NCBI RefSeq assembly: GCF_964222135.1
Contig: NZ_CAXQBR010000092.1
Span: 1-54,310, forward strand
Source of the DNA: Euzebya sp.
GTDB lineage: Bacteria > Actinomycetota > Nitriliruptoria > Euzebyales > Euzebyaceae
Length of the DNA stretch: 54,310 nucleotides
Direction: 5' to 3'
Part shown: positions 1 through 6,547 of the stretch, piece after piece
Position numbering within the stretch: position 1 is the stretch's first letter
Layout of the letters: each line of letters opens with the position of its first letter
Made by a program: the position numbers and the translations under genes
The notes under the pieces: model-generated
The model's database searches: none
What the model saw: the letters and a program-made list of their open reading frames with translations, nothing else
Told to the model about the DNA's origin: nothing

Positions 1-190
1 CGCCCTGCTCCACGCCGGGATCACCGCCAACCTCGACCCCGACATGCTCCCCGCCGAACCCCGACCGGCCGGCCGGCTCGCCAAGAAGAAGGCCGCCTAC
101 TACGCCGCCGTCGCCACCAACTCCACCACCACCGACCGCCTCACCGCCACCCCCACACCGTTGGCCGACCGCCTCGCCGCCACCGCCTAG
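1..190 (+). CDS. C-terminal end of an unidentified protein (5' truncated)
   Basis: An open frame enters from the left edge (codons begin at position 2) and ends at TAG 188-190, giving the last 62 residues. The tail is rich in Ala, Thr and Pro, with a Lys-Lys-Lys stretch and a Tyr-Tyr pair in the middle. Third positions are almost all C, which supports real coding. No family is recognisable from this fragment. A GC-rich hairpin follows at 225-258, suitable for ending transcription before the convergent vapC remnant. The upstream sequence would be needed to identify it. Confidence 0.6.
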   Translation, partial: ALLHAGITANLDPDMLPAEPRPAGRLAKKKAAYYAAVATNSTTTDRLTATPTPLADRLAATA

Positions 191-224
191 ACCCCACAGC
201 CCCGCGGCCACCCAGGCCGCACCA

Positions 225-258
225 CGACGCCCCCCGCACTGTGCCGCAGGGGGCGTCG
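225..258. terminator. Hairpin between convergent genes
   Basis: CGACGCCCCC (225-234) pairs perfectly with GGGGGCGTCG (249-258) around a 14-nt loop. It lies between the stop of the leftmost + gene and the end of the - strand vapC remnant. No T-run follows, so a terminator role on either strand is inferred from position and stability. Confidence 0.5.
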
Positions 259-296
259 CCACATCCGAGCCCGCACTACGCAGCTCTCCGGACGAG

Positions 297-626
297 TCAG
301 GCCATGCGCTCCAGACCCTCGACGGCATCGAAGCCGTGGTCGAAGGACAAGATGTGCCCGATGCCGTGGAGGCGCGCGACCGCGACGTGCAGCGCATCGC
401 GCGCCGACACGGGTGGTCAGGCGGTCGAGCACCCGGATGCAGGGGCGATCGCCTCGGGCCGGTCGATCGCGGTGTACCGGTGCAGGACCTCCTGGTACAA
501 CTCCGCGTCGGTGACCAGCGCCATGCCTGTGTCGCGGGCTGCGGTCACCGCGTGATGGGCGGCGAGGTGACGTTCGTCGTCGGTGCCCACGAGGTACATG
601 GGGATGTTCGAGTCGATGAGGATCAC
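297..626 (-). pseudogene. vapC: VapC-like PIN-domain toxin, broken by in-frame stop and internal deletion
   Basis: The N-terminus has the PIN signature MILIDSN with the first catalytic Asp, then DAELYQEVLHRY with the expected Glu. Translation then stops at TGA 417-419. Directly after the stop, in the same frame, the typical PIN C-terminal half continues: SARDALHVAVARLHG and a segment ending LSFDHGF, finishing at TGA 297-299. The remaining 110 codons compare with roughly 130 in intact VapC proteins, so the central helical segment was probably deleted with creation of a stop. An intact protein would be a metal-dependent RNase acting on tRNA or rRNA and neutralised by the upstream antitoxin. Its ATG overlaps the antitoxin stop (ATGA), as in working vapBC operons. 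The residual 69-residue product should be inactive. Confidence 0.75.
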
Positions 627-901
627 GTCTCGAGGTACCCGCGTGCGATCTCCTCGTTCATCTGCTCGGGGTCCGGGGCGGGGAAGCGATACCTGGCAGC
701 TTCGCCGAACACCTCCTGCAGCTCGGCGTCGGACAAGGACCCCGACGGGGCAGACCGCGCCTCCCGCAGCGACTGCCGCACCCCCTCCGACAGCGTCATC
801 CGCGCAGACGCGGCGGACGTCTGCGGCGCGGTCGCCCGTCTGGCGGTCACCGAGAGTTTCTGGATCAAACGCTCAGGTGTGCTCGACTCGCGCCGATCCA
901 T
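623..901 (-). CDS. vapB: VapB-like antitoxin of the decayed toxin gene
   Basis: This 92-residue protein starts MDRRESSTPE and ends ARGYLET, with its stop overlapping the vapC start by 4 bases. The N-terminal part is basic, and the C-terminal part is helical and acidic, the usual antitoxin layout of a DNA-binding end followed by a toxin-wrapping end. No DNA-binding fold can be assigned by eye, so the call rests on the overlap with a PIN-domain gene, the size and the charge pattern. The start at 901 is chosen because the longer frame to 1234 would run through fliC on the opposite strand. The start region overlaps the fliC promoter (892-899), so antitoxin DNA binding could affect fliC. Confidence 0.6.
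   Translation of the reverse strand: MDRRESSTPERLIQKLSVTARRATAPQTSAASARMTLSEGVRQSLREARSAPSGSLSDAELQEVFGEAARYRFPAPDPEQMNEEIARGYLET
873..899 (+). promoter_or_regulatory. Sigma-28 (FliA/WhiG-type) promoter of fliC
   Basis: TCAG (873-876), a 15-base spacer and GCCGATCC (892-899) match the sigma-28 pattern TAAA-N15-GCCGATAA in the -10 element and approximately in the -35. The same TCAG-N15-GCCGAT form precedes fliD and fliM here. The predicted start near 906 gives a leader of about 77 nt. The -10 element overlaps the start codon of the divergent vapB-like gene. Confidence 0.6.
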
Positions 902-982
902 TGCTCGTCGCCGGGAACCCCGGCACGCAGGCCAAGGAAGGTCCTGCACACCACCCCCACAGATCAAAGGAATGAGTGGGAC

Positions 983-2161
983 ATGCGTATCAACCAGAAC
1001 ATCATGGCGCTGAACTCGCGCAACAACCTCTCGAACACCGAGGCCCGCCAGGCCAAGAGCCTCGAGAAGCTGTCCTCCGGGTTCCGCATCAACCGCGCTG
1101 CCGACGACGCCGCGGGCCTGGCCATCTCCGAGGGCCTCCGCTCCCAGGTCGGTGGCCTCAAGATGGCCATCCGCAACACCCAGGACGGCATCTCCGTCGT
1201 GCAGACCGCTGAAGGCGCGCTGACCGAGACCCACGCCATCCTGCAGCGGATGCGTGACCTGACCGTCCAGGCCTCCAACTCCGGTGGCCTGAACGACGAC
1301 GCGAAGGGCAACATCCAGTCCGAGCTGTCCCAGCTGAAGGACGAGCTGACCCGCATCGCCGACACCACCACGTTCAACGGCACCAAGCTGCTGGACGGCG
1401 GCTACGACGGCAAGTTCCAGGTCGGTGCAAACGTCGGCGAGACCATCTCCGTCGAGGTCGATACCGCGATGAGCGCGGCTGGGCTCAAGGTTGACGGCGT
1501 GGATGTGACCGCGGAGACCGCGGGCATGACAGGCAGCACCACCCAGGCGGCGACGGCCGCCCAGGTCAGCATCGCAACAGTTGGAGCTGGGGCCACCCCA
1601 GCCAACAACTTCACCCTGTCAGAGACGTTTGACAAGTTGTCCGGTACCATCTCATACGGTGGGAAGAGCGTCGACCTCTCCACGGTCAAGTACGAGGCTG
1701 GCTCCACTGCTGGTGCCCGGCTGACCAAGGTGCAGGAGGCCCTCGACGCCACGTTCGGAACGAACAAGGTCGTCGCCGGAGCTACCGCAGACGGCATCAC
1801 CTTCACTGGTGCGGACACGCACGCAACAGGTGCCAGCGCTGAAGAGGTCGCAGCGGTCCAGGTGAAGTTCACTCAGGCAACCGGCTCCGATGACGCACTG
1901 GTCAAGATCGACGCTGCCATCAAGACCGTGTCGACCACTCGCGCCGACCTCGGTGCGGTGCAGAACCGGTTCGACCACACCATCCGCAACCTGGCCGTCA
2001 CCGCGGAGAACCTGACCGCGTCGGAGTCGCGAATCCGTGACACCGACATGGCCAGCGAGATGATGGAGTTCACCCGGAACCAGATCCTGTCCCAGGCCGG
2101 GACCGCGATGCTGGCTCAGGCGAACCAGGTGCCCCAGGGCGTCCTGTCCCTGCTGCGGTAA
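983..2161 (+). CDS. fliC: Flagellin
   Basis: Filament subunit, exported through the flagellar type III apparatus and polymerised under the FliD cap. The 392 residues show the two conserved ends: N-terminal D0/D1 (MRINQNIMALNSRNNL, then LSSGFRINRAADDAAGLAIS) to about residue 140, and C-terminal D1/D0 from about 305 ending NQVPQGVLSLL. The central 150-300 segment is variable surface sequence with less strict C/G-ending codons than its neighbours. AAAGGA at 966-971 is a plausible ribosome site, about 11 bases before the ATG. A sigma-28 promoter lies at 873-899 and a strong terminator follows at 2186-2213, so it should be monocistronic. Two GGA motifs in the leader, one in the Shine-Dalgarno, make CsrA control possible. 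Confidence 0.97.
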   Translation: MRINQNIMALNSRNNLSNTEARQAKSLEKLSSGFRINRAADDAAGLAISEGLRSQVGGLKMAIRNTQDGISVVQTAEGALTETHAILQRMRDLTVQASNSGGLNDDAKGNIQSELSQLKDELTRIADTTTFNGTKLLDGGYDGKFQVGANVGETISVEVDTAMSAAGLKVDGVDVTAETAGMTGSTTQAATAAQVSIATVGAGATPANNFTLSETFDKLSGTISYGGKSVDLSTVKYEAGSTAGARLTKVQEALDATFGTNKVVAGATADGITFTGADTHATGASAEEVAAVQVKFTQATGSDDALVKIDAAIKTVSTTRADLGAVQNRFDHTIRNLAVTAENLTASESRIRDTDMASEMMEFTRNQILSQAGTAMLAQANQVPQGVLSLLR

Positions 2162-2185
2162 CCCCTCATCACCACTAGACGACGT

Positions 2186-2213
2186 GGGCGGGGGACCATC
2201 TGGTCCCCCGCCC
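2186..2213 (+). terminator. fliC terminator
   Basis: GGGCGGGGGACC (2186-2197) pairs perfectly with GGTCCCCCGCCC (2202-2213) over an ATCT loop. It is followed by a pyrimidine-rich tract, TCTCGTCTTCTC, 25 bases after the fliC stop. Confidence 0.85.
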
Positions 2214-2237
2214 TCTCGTCTTCTCGGGCTCAACCCC

Positions 2238-2265
2238 TCAACTGACCTGGGGGTGCTGCCGATAG
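2238..2265 (+). promoter_or_regulatory. Sigma-28 promoter of the FlgM-like/flaG unit
   Basis: TCAA (2238-2241), a 16-base spacer and GCCGATAG (2258-2265), which is one base from the ideal GCCGATAA. It sits between the fliC terminator and the next gene, with a predicted leader of about 36 nt. Confidence 0.65.
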
Positions 2266-2307
2266 GTCTCGCGACGGCACGACGCCGTCGTCCATCGACC
2301 TCAACGG

Positions 2308-2652
2308 ATGAGCCCCACGATGAGCCTCTCGATCTCTGCCCCGCAGCTGTCCCCGAGCGCTGCCCGCGACCTCCCGGCGCCGTCCACCGGCGTCGAACGC
2401 GACCACGCGACCGAGCGCGCCCCGCAGGGCAGCCCCGACGCCGCGCGCCTGGACGTCTCCGACGCCACCCAGCGCCAGCGCGCCATCGAGGAGATCGCCG
2501 CGCAGAACCGCGCCGCCTCGGCGAGCGCGGTCAACGCCGCCACCGCCGCCACGCTGGTGGAGAACCTCTCCGCGCAGATCAACAGCCAGCCGGGTGCGGC
2601 CAAGCAGTCGCACGTCGTCGACCCGCAGCGCGTCGCTGCGCTGCTCACCTAG
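2308..2652 (+). CDS. Small Ala-rich protein, possible FlgM-like anti-sigma factor
   Basis: A 114-residue soluble protein (or 110 from the ATG at 2320) between fliC and flaG with its own sigma-28 promoter. The N-terminal 45 residues look disordered. Then comes LDVSDATQRQRAIEEI, an Ala-rich helix, and a C-terminal VDPQRVAALL. FlgM proteins have a similar layout: disordered N-terminus, an xVxxSxxA-like segment, and a final helix of the type vDpxrIAxxLl that clamps sigma-28. That resemblance plus location suggests FlgM, but the middle is longer than usual and no homology search was possible. Alternatives are a FlaG-related filament accessory or an export chaperone. No clear Shine-Dalgarno precedes either ATG. 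Confidence 0.5.
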   Translation: MSPTMSLSISAPQLSPSAARDLPAPSTGVERDHATERAPQGSPDAARLDVSDATQRQRAIEEIAAQNRAASASAVNAATAATLVENLSAQINSQPGAAKQSHVVDPQRVAALLT

Positions 2653-2674
2653 CGCGACGGCCTGGGAGCTGGGC

Positions 2675-3001
2675 ATGGAGGCCATCGCAGGCGTCGGCAG
2701 CCACTCGTCCTCGAGTGTCCTGCGCATGCGTCCGTACGCGACCACCCCACCGGTCTCGGCCGTCATCTCGACCGGTCCGGCGCGGTCGGGCACCGACGCG
2801 AGCACGTCGTCGACCGCTGACGACAGCTCGCGCGCAGCGCGAGAGCGGCAACGACAGGTGCAGGTCGACTGGCACGCGGCCAGCCGCAGCTACGTGCACC
2901 GCGTGATCGACGTCCACACCGGCGAGCAGGTCCTGCAGATGCCGGCGGCTCAGGTCCTGGACATGGTCGCCGATGTGATGCGCGAGCTCCGCAACGCGTA
3001 G
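2675..3001 (+). CDS. flaG: FlaG-family protein
   Basis: The last 50 residues (VDWHAASRSYVHRVIDVHTG, then EQVLQMPAAQVLDMVADVMR) match the FlaG domain: a strand pair with the invariant D-x-x-T-G-E turn, a Q-x-P step and an amphipathic helix. FlaG lies between fliC and fliD in many bacteria and influences filament length. The N-terminal half is Ser/Thr-rich and variable. The start at 2675 is preferred because GGGAG lies 6 bases upstream; ATG 2726 would give 91 rather than 108 residues. The fliD promoter lies inside the last 20 codons. Confidence 0.75.
   Translation: MEAIAGVGSHSSSSVLRMRPYATTPPVSAVISTGPARSGTDASTSSTADDSSRAARERQRQVQVDWHAASRSYVHRVIDVHTGEQVLQMPAAQVLDMVADVMRELRNA
2950..2976 (+). promoter_or_regulatory. 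Sigma-28 promoter of fliD, inside flaG
   Basis: TCAG (2950-2953), N15 and GCCGATGT (2969-2976). Both boxes and the spacing match the fliC promoter, including the flanking GCTCAGGT. It gives fliD a leader of about 44 nt. Lying inside a gene it could be chance, but the repeated pattern argues against that. Confidence 0.5.
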
Positions 3002-3027
3002 CCACGCAAACCCCGTAGGAGACCCAC

Positions 3028-4410
3028 ATGCCAATGTTCGGCATCGATGGCCTGGCCTCAGGTCTCGACACCACCGGGATGATCGACCAGCTGATGGCGC
3101 TCGAGCGCCAGCCGATCACCCGGCTCGAGAACCAGATCAGCCTCAACAAGGCCGCCATCACCTCCCTCAGCGGGTTCCGCACGGTGTTCGACGGGATCCT
3201 CGCGAAGGCGAAGGAGCTGGTCGACGGCGAGCACGTGTTCGACCCGGTCGCGGCGACGTCCAGCCACAGCTCGGTGGCCGCCACTGCGCAGGCCGGCTCG
3301 ACCCCCACGTCGTTCTCCTTCACCGTCGAGCGGCTGGCGTCGGCGCACCAGGTGGTGCTCGGCGGCACCGCCACCGATCTCGACCAGCAGGTCATCGCCC
3401 CGCCGGGCGCGACCCTGTCGATCACGGACGGCGGCGGGACCGTCCACGCCATCGATGTCGGTGACGGGACGCTCAAGAGCGTCATCGCCGGCATCAACGC
3501 GACCACGGGGCTCGGCGTCCGCGCGCAGTCGATCAACCTCGGGACCGGCAACGGCTACAAGCTCCAGCTGACCTCGACGGAGTCCGGAGCGGCCAGCGCG
3601 TTCACCGTCAACGCCTCCGACTTCGACGTCGCGTTCGGCACCGGGACGACGATCATGAAGGCGGGCCAGGACGCGATGATCTCGGTGGGGGGTGGGGCCT
3701 TCGAGATCACCTCGGAGTCGAACACCTTCTCAGACGTCGTGGACGGCATGAGCTTCACGGTCAGCGAGGCGGACTCTGCGCGGACCGTGACCGTCACCAC
3801 GAAGTCGGACTCCGACGCCGTCGTCAAGAAGGTCAAGAGCCTCGTCGACAACATCAACGCCGCGCTGAACACGTTGGAGCAGTCCACCGACAGCGGGTCG
3901 GATGGCAAGGCCGGTCCGCTCGCCAACGACCCGACCCTGCGGTCGCTGAGCACCCAGCTGCTGACCGCGTTCACGTACGCCGTGGGCGGCTCGGCCCTCG
4001 GATCCGCCGGCGCCATCGGCATCGAGTCGACCCGCGACGGCCGCCTCAAGTTCGACGAGGCGAAGTTCACGACCGCCCTGGCCGAGCGGCCGGACGACGT
4101 CCGTGCGCTGTTCCGCACCGGCGACGCGTCCAACCCCGGAGTGGCCGATCGGATCGCGAAGGTGGCCGGCCAGGCTGTGGAGCGGAACACCGGCCTGCTG
4201 GACAGCGCGATCGCCTCCCGGACGTCCCGGAACACAACCCTCCAAGACAGCATCGACCGGCTCGACGTCCGCCTGGAGCTGCGGCGCACCACGATGGAGC
4301 GACAGTGGGCCGCCCTCGAGGTGGCGCTCAGCGGCATGCAGGCCCAGGGCAACTGGCTTTCCAGCCAGCTCCCGGCCTTGCAGGCCAACGCTCCCGGCAA
4401 CAACCGGTGA
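3028..4410 (+). CDS. fliD: Flagellar filament cap protein FliD
   Basis: Pentameric cap (HAP2) that folds exported flagellin at the filament tip. The 460 residues begin with the typical FliD_N segment MFGIDGLASGLDTTGMIDQL and an ERQPITRLENQI coiled-coil start. The middle is Ser/Thr/Gly-rich strands, and the FliD_C coiled coil occupies about residues 270-450, ending ALSGMQAQGNWLSSQLPALQ. Length is usual for the family. TAGGAG at 3016-3021 serves the ATG. It is followed by fliS and a chaperone-like gene, then a terminator at 5205, so fliD-fliS-fliT form one unit driven by the promoter inside flaG. Confidence 0.95.
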   Translation: MPMFGIDGLASGLDTTGMIDQLMALERQPITRLENQISLNKAAITSLSGFRTVFDGILAKAKELVDGEHVFDPVAATSSHSSVAATAQAGSTPTSFSFTVERLASAHQVVLGGTATDLDQQVIAPPGATLSITDGGGTVHAIDVGDGTLKSVIAGINATTGLGVRAQSINLGTGNGYKLQLTSTESGAASAFTVNASDFDVAFGTGTTIMKAGQDAMISVGGGAFEITSESNTFSDVVDGMSFTVSEADSARTVTVTTKSDSDAVVKKVKSLVDNINAALNTLEQSTDSGSDGKAGPLANDPTLRSLSTQLLTAFTYAVGGSALGSAGAIGIESTRDGRLKFDEAKFTTALAERPDDVRALFRTGDASNPGVADRIAKVAGQAVERNTGLLDSAIASRTSRNTTLQDSIDRLDVRLELRRTTMERQWAALEVALSGMQAQGNWLSSQLPALQANAPGNNR

Positions 4411-4472
4411 GCGAGCGCTCCACCCACCTGATCTGACCCTGCCCGCACACGACTGACCAAGGCCCGTTCCTG

Positions 4473-4886
4473 ATGAGCTACGCCTCCGCCGCACGCAACC
4501 GGTACGTCACGAACACGATCAGCACCACCACCCCGGCCCAGCTGCTGGTGATGCTGTACGACCGGCTGGTGCTGGACCTGACCCGCGCGGCCGATGCCGC
4601 CACCGCCGGTGACGTGGCCACGGTGCACGACAACCTGGTCCACGCCCAGGAAATCGTCCTGCAGCTGCGCTCCAGCCTGGACGAGACCGCCTGGTCCGGC
4701 GGGCCGGGCCTCGCGCAGCTCTACCGGTTCGTGGAGGACGAGCTGGTCCAGGCCAACATCGAGAAGAAGGCCGGCCGGATCACCGCCATCAAGGACCTGG
4801 TCATCCCCCTCGCCGAGGCGTGGCGGCAGGCCACCGCCGCACCGGCACCGGCCGCCCCCGTCCAGTCCATTAGGGCATCCGCATGA
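4473..4886 (+). CDS. fliS: Flagellin export chaperone FliS
   Basis: Cytoplasmic four-helix chaperone that holds the flagellin C-terminus before export. The 137 residues begin with the family signature (RYVTNTISTTTPAQLLVMLY then DRLVLDLTRA), where the T-x-x-P-x-x-L-v-x-M-L-Y-D motif is diagnostic. The C-terminus adds an Ala/Pro tail. It overlaps the next gene by 4 bases (ATGA), so the two are translationally coupled. No second flagellin occurs in the window, so FliC is the expected client. Confidence 0.95.
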   Translation: MSYASAARNRYVTNTISTTTPAQLLVMLYDRLVLDLTRAADAATAGDVATVHDNLVHAQEIVLQLRSSLDETAWSGGPGLAQLYRFVEDELVQANIEKKAGRITAIKDLVIPLAEAWRQATAAPAPAAPVQSIRASA

Positions 4887-5173
4887 CCGCCACGACCTGG
4901 ACCGGGGCGCTCGACGCCTACGAGGCGCGCCTCGACGCCGCCGCCGACGCGCTGCGGACCGGCACGCCCGACGCCGTCGCGCCCTTCGCGCCCCCAGCCG
5001 ACCTCGGCCCGATGCCGGCCGACCAGGTCGAGCGAGCCGTCGCCCTCCTCGACCGCACCCAGGACCTGACCCGGGCGATCCGGAAGGCCCAGACCGCGGT
5101 AAAGGCCAAGCTCGACGCGGAACCCACCACCCCCCGACCCATCGGCCAGAGCCGGTTCGACGTCACCGTCTAG
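4883..5173 (+). CDS. Small helical protein in the FliT position
   Basis: 96 residues, mostly helical and Ala-rich, starting MTATTWTGAL with an RAIRKAQTAVKAKLD helix near the end. Position directly after fliS with a 4-base overlap is where fliT, the FliD chaperone, is normally found, and size fits. Sequence similarity to FliT is not evident by eye, so the function is inferred from context. A perfect 11-bp terminator follows 31 bases after the stop. Confidence 0.7.
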   Translation: MTATTWTGALDAYEARLDAAADALRTGTPDAVAPFAPPADLGPMPADQVERAVALLDRTQDLTRAIRKAQTAVKAKLDAEPTTPRPIGQSRFDVTV

Positions 5174-5204
5174 AACCTGCTGAGCGAGCTCAGCACAGCC
5201 CTTC

Positions 5205-5230
5205 GGGCCGCCGGACGCCTCCGGCGGCCC
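5205..5230 (+). terminator. Terminator of fliD-fliS-fliT unit
   Basis: GGGCCGCCGGA (5205-5215) pairs with TCCGGCGGCCC (5220-5230) over a 4-nt loop, followed by TTTGCTGTTG. This is one of the few terminators here with a T-rich tail. Confidence 0.85.
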
Positions 5231-5241
5231 TTTGCTGTTGC

Positions 5242-5270
5242 GCGACACCAAGCGCTTCGCGCGGTGTCGC
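5242..5270. repeat. Bulged hairpin between terminator and flgB promoter
   Basis: GCGACACC (5242-5249) pairs with GGTGTCGC (5263-5270). Inside, GCGC (5252-5255) pairs with GCGC (5259-5262), leaving an AA bulge and TTC loop. It starts 12 bases after the terminator and ends 29 bases before the flgB -35 box. It may be a second terminator or a protein-binding palindrome. Confidence 0.5.
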
Positions 5271-5298
5271 ACTCCGGGGTCTTTCCGTCACCAAGAGC

Positions 5299-5325
5299 TA
5301 AACCCCACCTCCGGTCCGCCGATGG
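5299..5325 (+). promoter_or_regulatory. Sigma-28 promoter of the flgB operon
   Basis: TAAA (5299-5302), exactly 15 bases, then GCCGATGG (5318-5325), a near-consensus FliA/WhiG promoter. The predicted leader to flgB is about 90 nt. The same two boxes with the same spacing occur at 17857-17883 before flbD. Confidence 0.75.
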
Positions 5326-5423
5326 GTACCCACGTCGGCAAGGACTGCCGGCAGCCAGACGCCACGGATTGGGCGGAACCCGCAACGTTCCTGCTTTTCC
5401 CGCACTCTCCGGAGGACGCCCCC

Positions 5424-5792
5424 GTGGCCTACGACATCACGTCTGCAGCGCTCCACTCAGCGCTCCGTGGCCTGTCGACCCGGCGCAACGTCCAGGCGCA
5501 GAACATCGCGAACGTCGACACCCCCGGCTACCTGGCCGGGCGCGTGTCCTTCGAGGACACCCTCGCCGGTGCCCTCGACGACGTCCGCCGTGGCCGTGCG
5601 GGCCGGGACGCCACCGCGGCGGTCCGCCCCGAGATGCAGACCTCCATCGAGGCCACCCGCCTGAACGGCAACAACGTGAACCTCGACGACGAGATCGTCT
5701 CGAACACCGAGACCGAGCTCGCCTACTCCACCGTGCTGGAGGCGCTGAACGCCAAGTTCCGCCTGCTCCGCACCTCGATCAACGGACGGTGA
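5424..5792 (+). CDS. flgB: Flagellar basal-body rod protein FlgB
   Basis: Proximal rod subunit. The 122 residues contain the flg_bb_rod signature NVQAQNIANVDTPGYLAGRV near residue 30 and a C-terminal segment with LNGNNVNLDDEI and TVLEALNAKFRLLRTSI, typical of FlgB. GTG 5424 is chosen because GGAGG lies 8 bases upstream and homologues begin just before this point; a longer frame from 5232 would include the promoter and hairpin. First gene of a long operon reaching flgE. Confidence 0.95.
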   Translation: MAYDITSAALHSALRGLSTRRNVQAQNIANVDTPGYLAGRVSFEDTLAGALDDVRRGRAGRDATAAVRPEMQTSIEATRLNGNNVNLDDEIVSNTETELAYSTVLEALNAKFRLLRTSINGR

Positions 5793-5802
5793 TCTGACAC
5801 CC

Positions 5803-6210
5803 ATGTTCGGCGCCATCACCTCTGCCCACAGCGGCATGACCGTCTACCGCACGTGGCTCGACTCCACGAGCGACAACATCGCGAACGCGAACACGATCCG
5901 GTCCACCGACCAGCCCGCCTATCAGGCCCGCTACGTCCGAGCTCAAGCCGTCGAGGGGGGCGGCCCCTACGGCGTGGGCGGCGGTGCCCGCGTGGCCGGC
6001 GTGGAGTTCGGCGACCCGGAGGGCCGGCTGGCCTACCAGCCCGACCACCCGCTGGCGGACGAGAACGGGATGGTCCGCACGCCGGACATCGACATGGGGG
6101 TCGAGATGAGCAGCCTCATGATGGCCCAGCGCGGCTACCAGGCGAACCTCGCCGTGGTGGAGCGCGCCCGCGACGCCTACCGCGCCGCCCTGCAGCTGGG
6201 GAGGCAGTAG
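5803..6210 (+). CDS. flgC: Flagellar basal-body rod protein FlgC
   Basis: Proximal rod subunit, 135 residues. The N-terminal rod helix has STSDNIANANTIRSTDQPAY. The C-terminus has the family ending (PDIDMGVEMSSLMMAQRGYQ, then ANLAVVERARDAYRAALQLG). Starts 10 bases after flgB and ends 3 bases before fliE. Length is normal. Confidence 0.95.
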   Translation: MFGAITSAHSGMTVYRTWLDSTSDNIANANTIRSTDQPAYQARYVRAQAVEGGGPYGVGGGARVAGVEFGDPEGRLAYQPDHPLADENGMVRTPDIDMGVEMSSLMMAQRGYQANLAVVERARDAYRAALQLGRQ

Positions 6211-6213
6211 GCC

Positions 6214-6543
6214 ATGGCCATCAACGCCATCGGCGCCGCCGCCGGGTTCGCCGGCCCCTCCCCCATCGCCCGGCCCACCGCGGCCCCCACCGGCGGCCAG
6301 CCGAGCGCCTCGATCGCCGCCGACGACGACTTCTCGAACGCGATCACCGACGCCCTCGACTCGGTGCAGCAGTCCCAGCAGGTCGCAGACGGCCTGGCCC
6401 AGCAGGCCGCGACCGGCCAGCTGACCGACGTCGCCGACTACATGGTCGCGTCCACCCAGGCGCAGATCGCGACCGAGCTGACCGTCGCCGTCCGCAACCG
6501 CGCGCTGGAGTCCTTCCAGTCGATCATGAGCATGCAGGTCTGA
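6214..6543 (+). CDS. fliE: Hook-basal body adaptor FliE
   Basis: Joins the MS ring to the rod. 109 residues with a Pro/Ala-rich N-terminus and the conserved C-terminal half: DFSNAITDALDSVQQSQQVA, then GQLTDVADYMVASTQAQIAT and a final EIxYQMSM-like helix represented by SFQSIMSMQV. Tight spacing to flgC and fliF (4 bases each) indicates cotranslation. Confidence 0.92.
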   Translation: MAINAIGAAAGFAGPSPIARPTAAPTGGQPSASIAADDDFSNAITDALDSVQQSQQVADGLAQQAATGQLTDVADYMVASTQAQIATELTVAVRNRALESFQSIMSMQV

Positions 6544-6547
6544 TCCG

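Noticed and set aside
623-1234. 203-residue frame covering vapB and reaching into fliC antisense
   Set aside because: Only the last 92 codons look like protein; the rest is the antisense of the fliC start.
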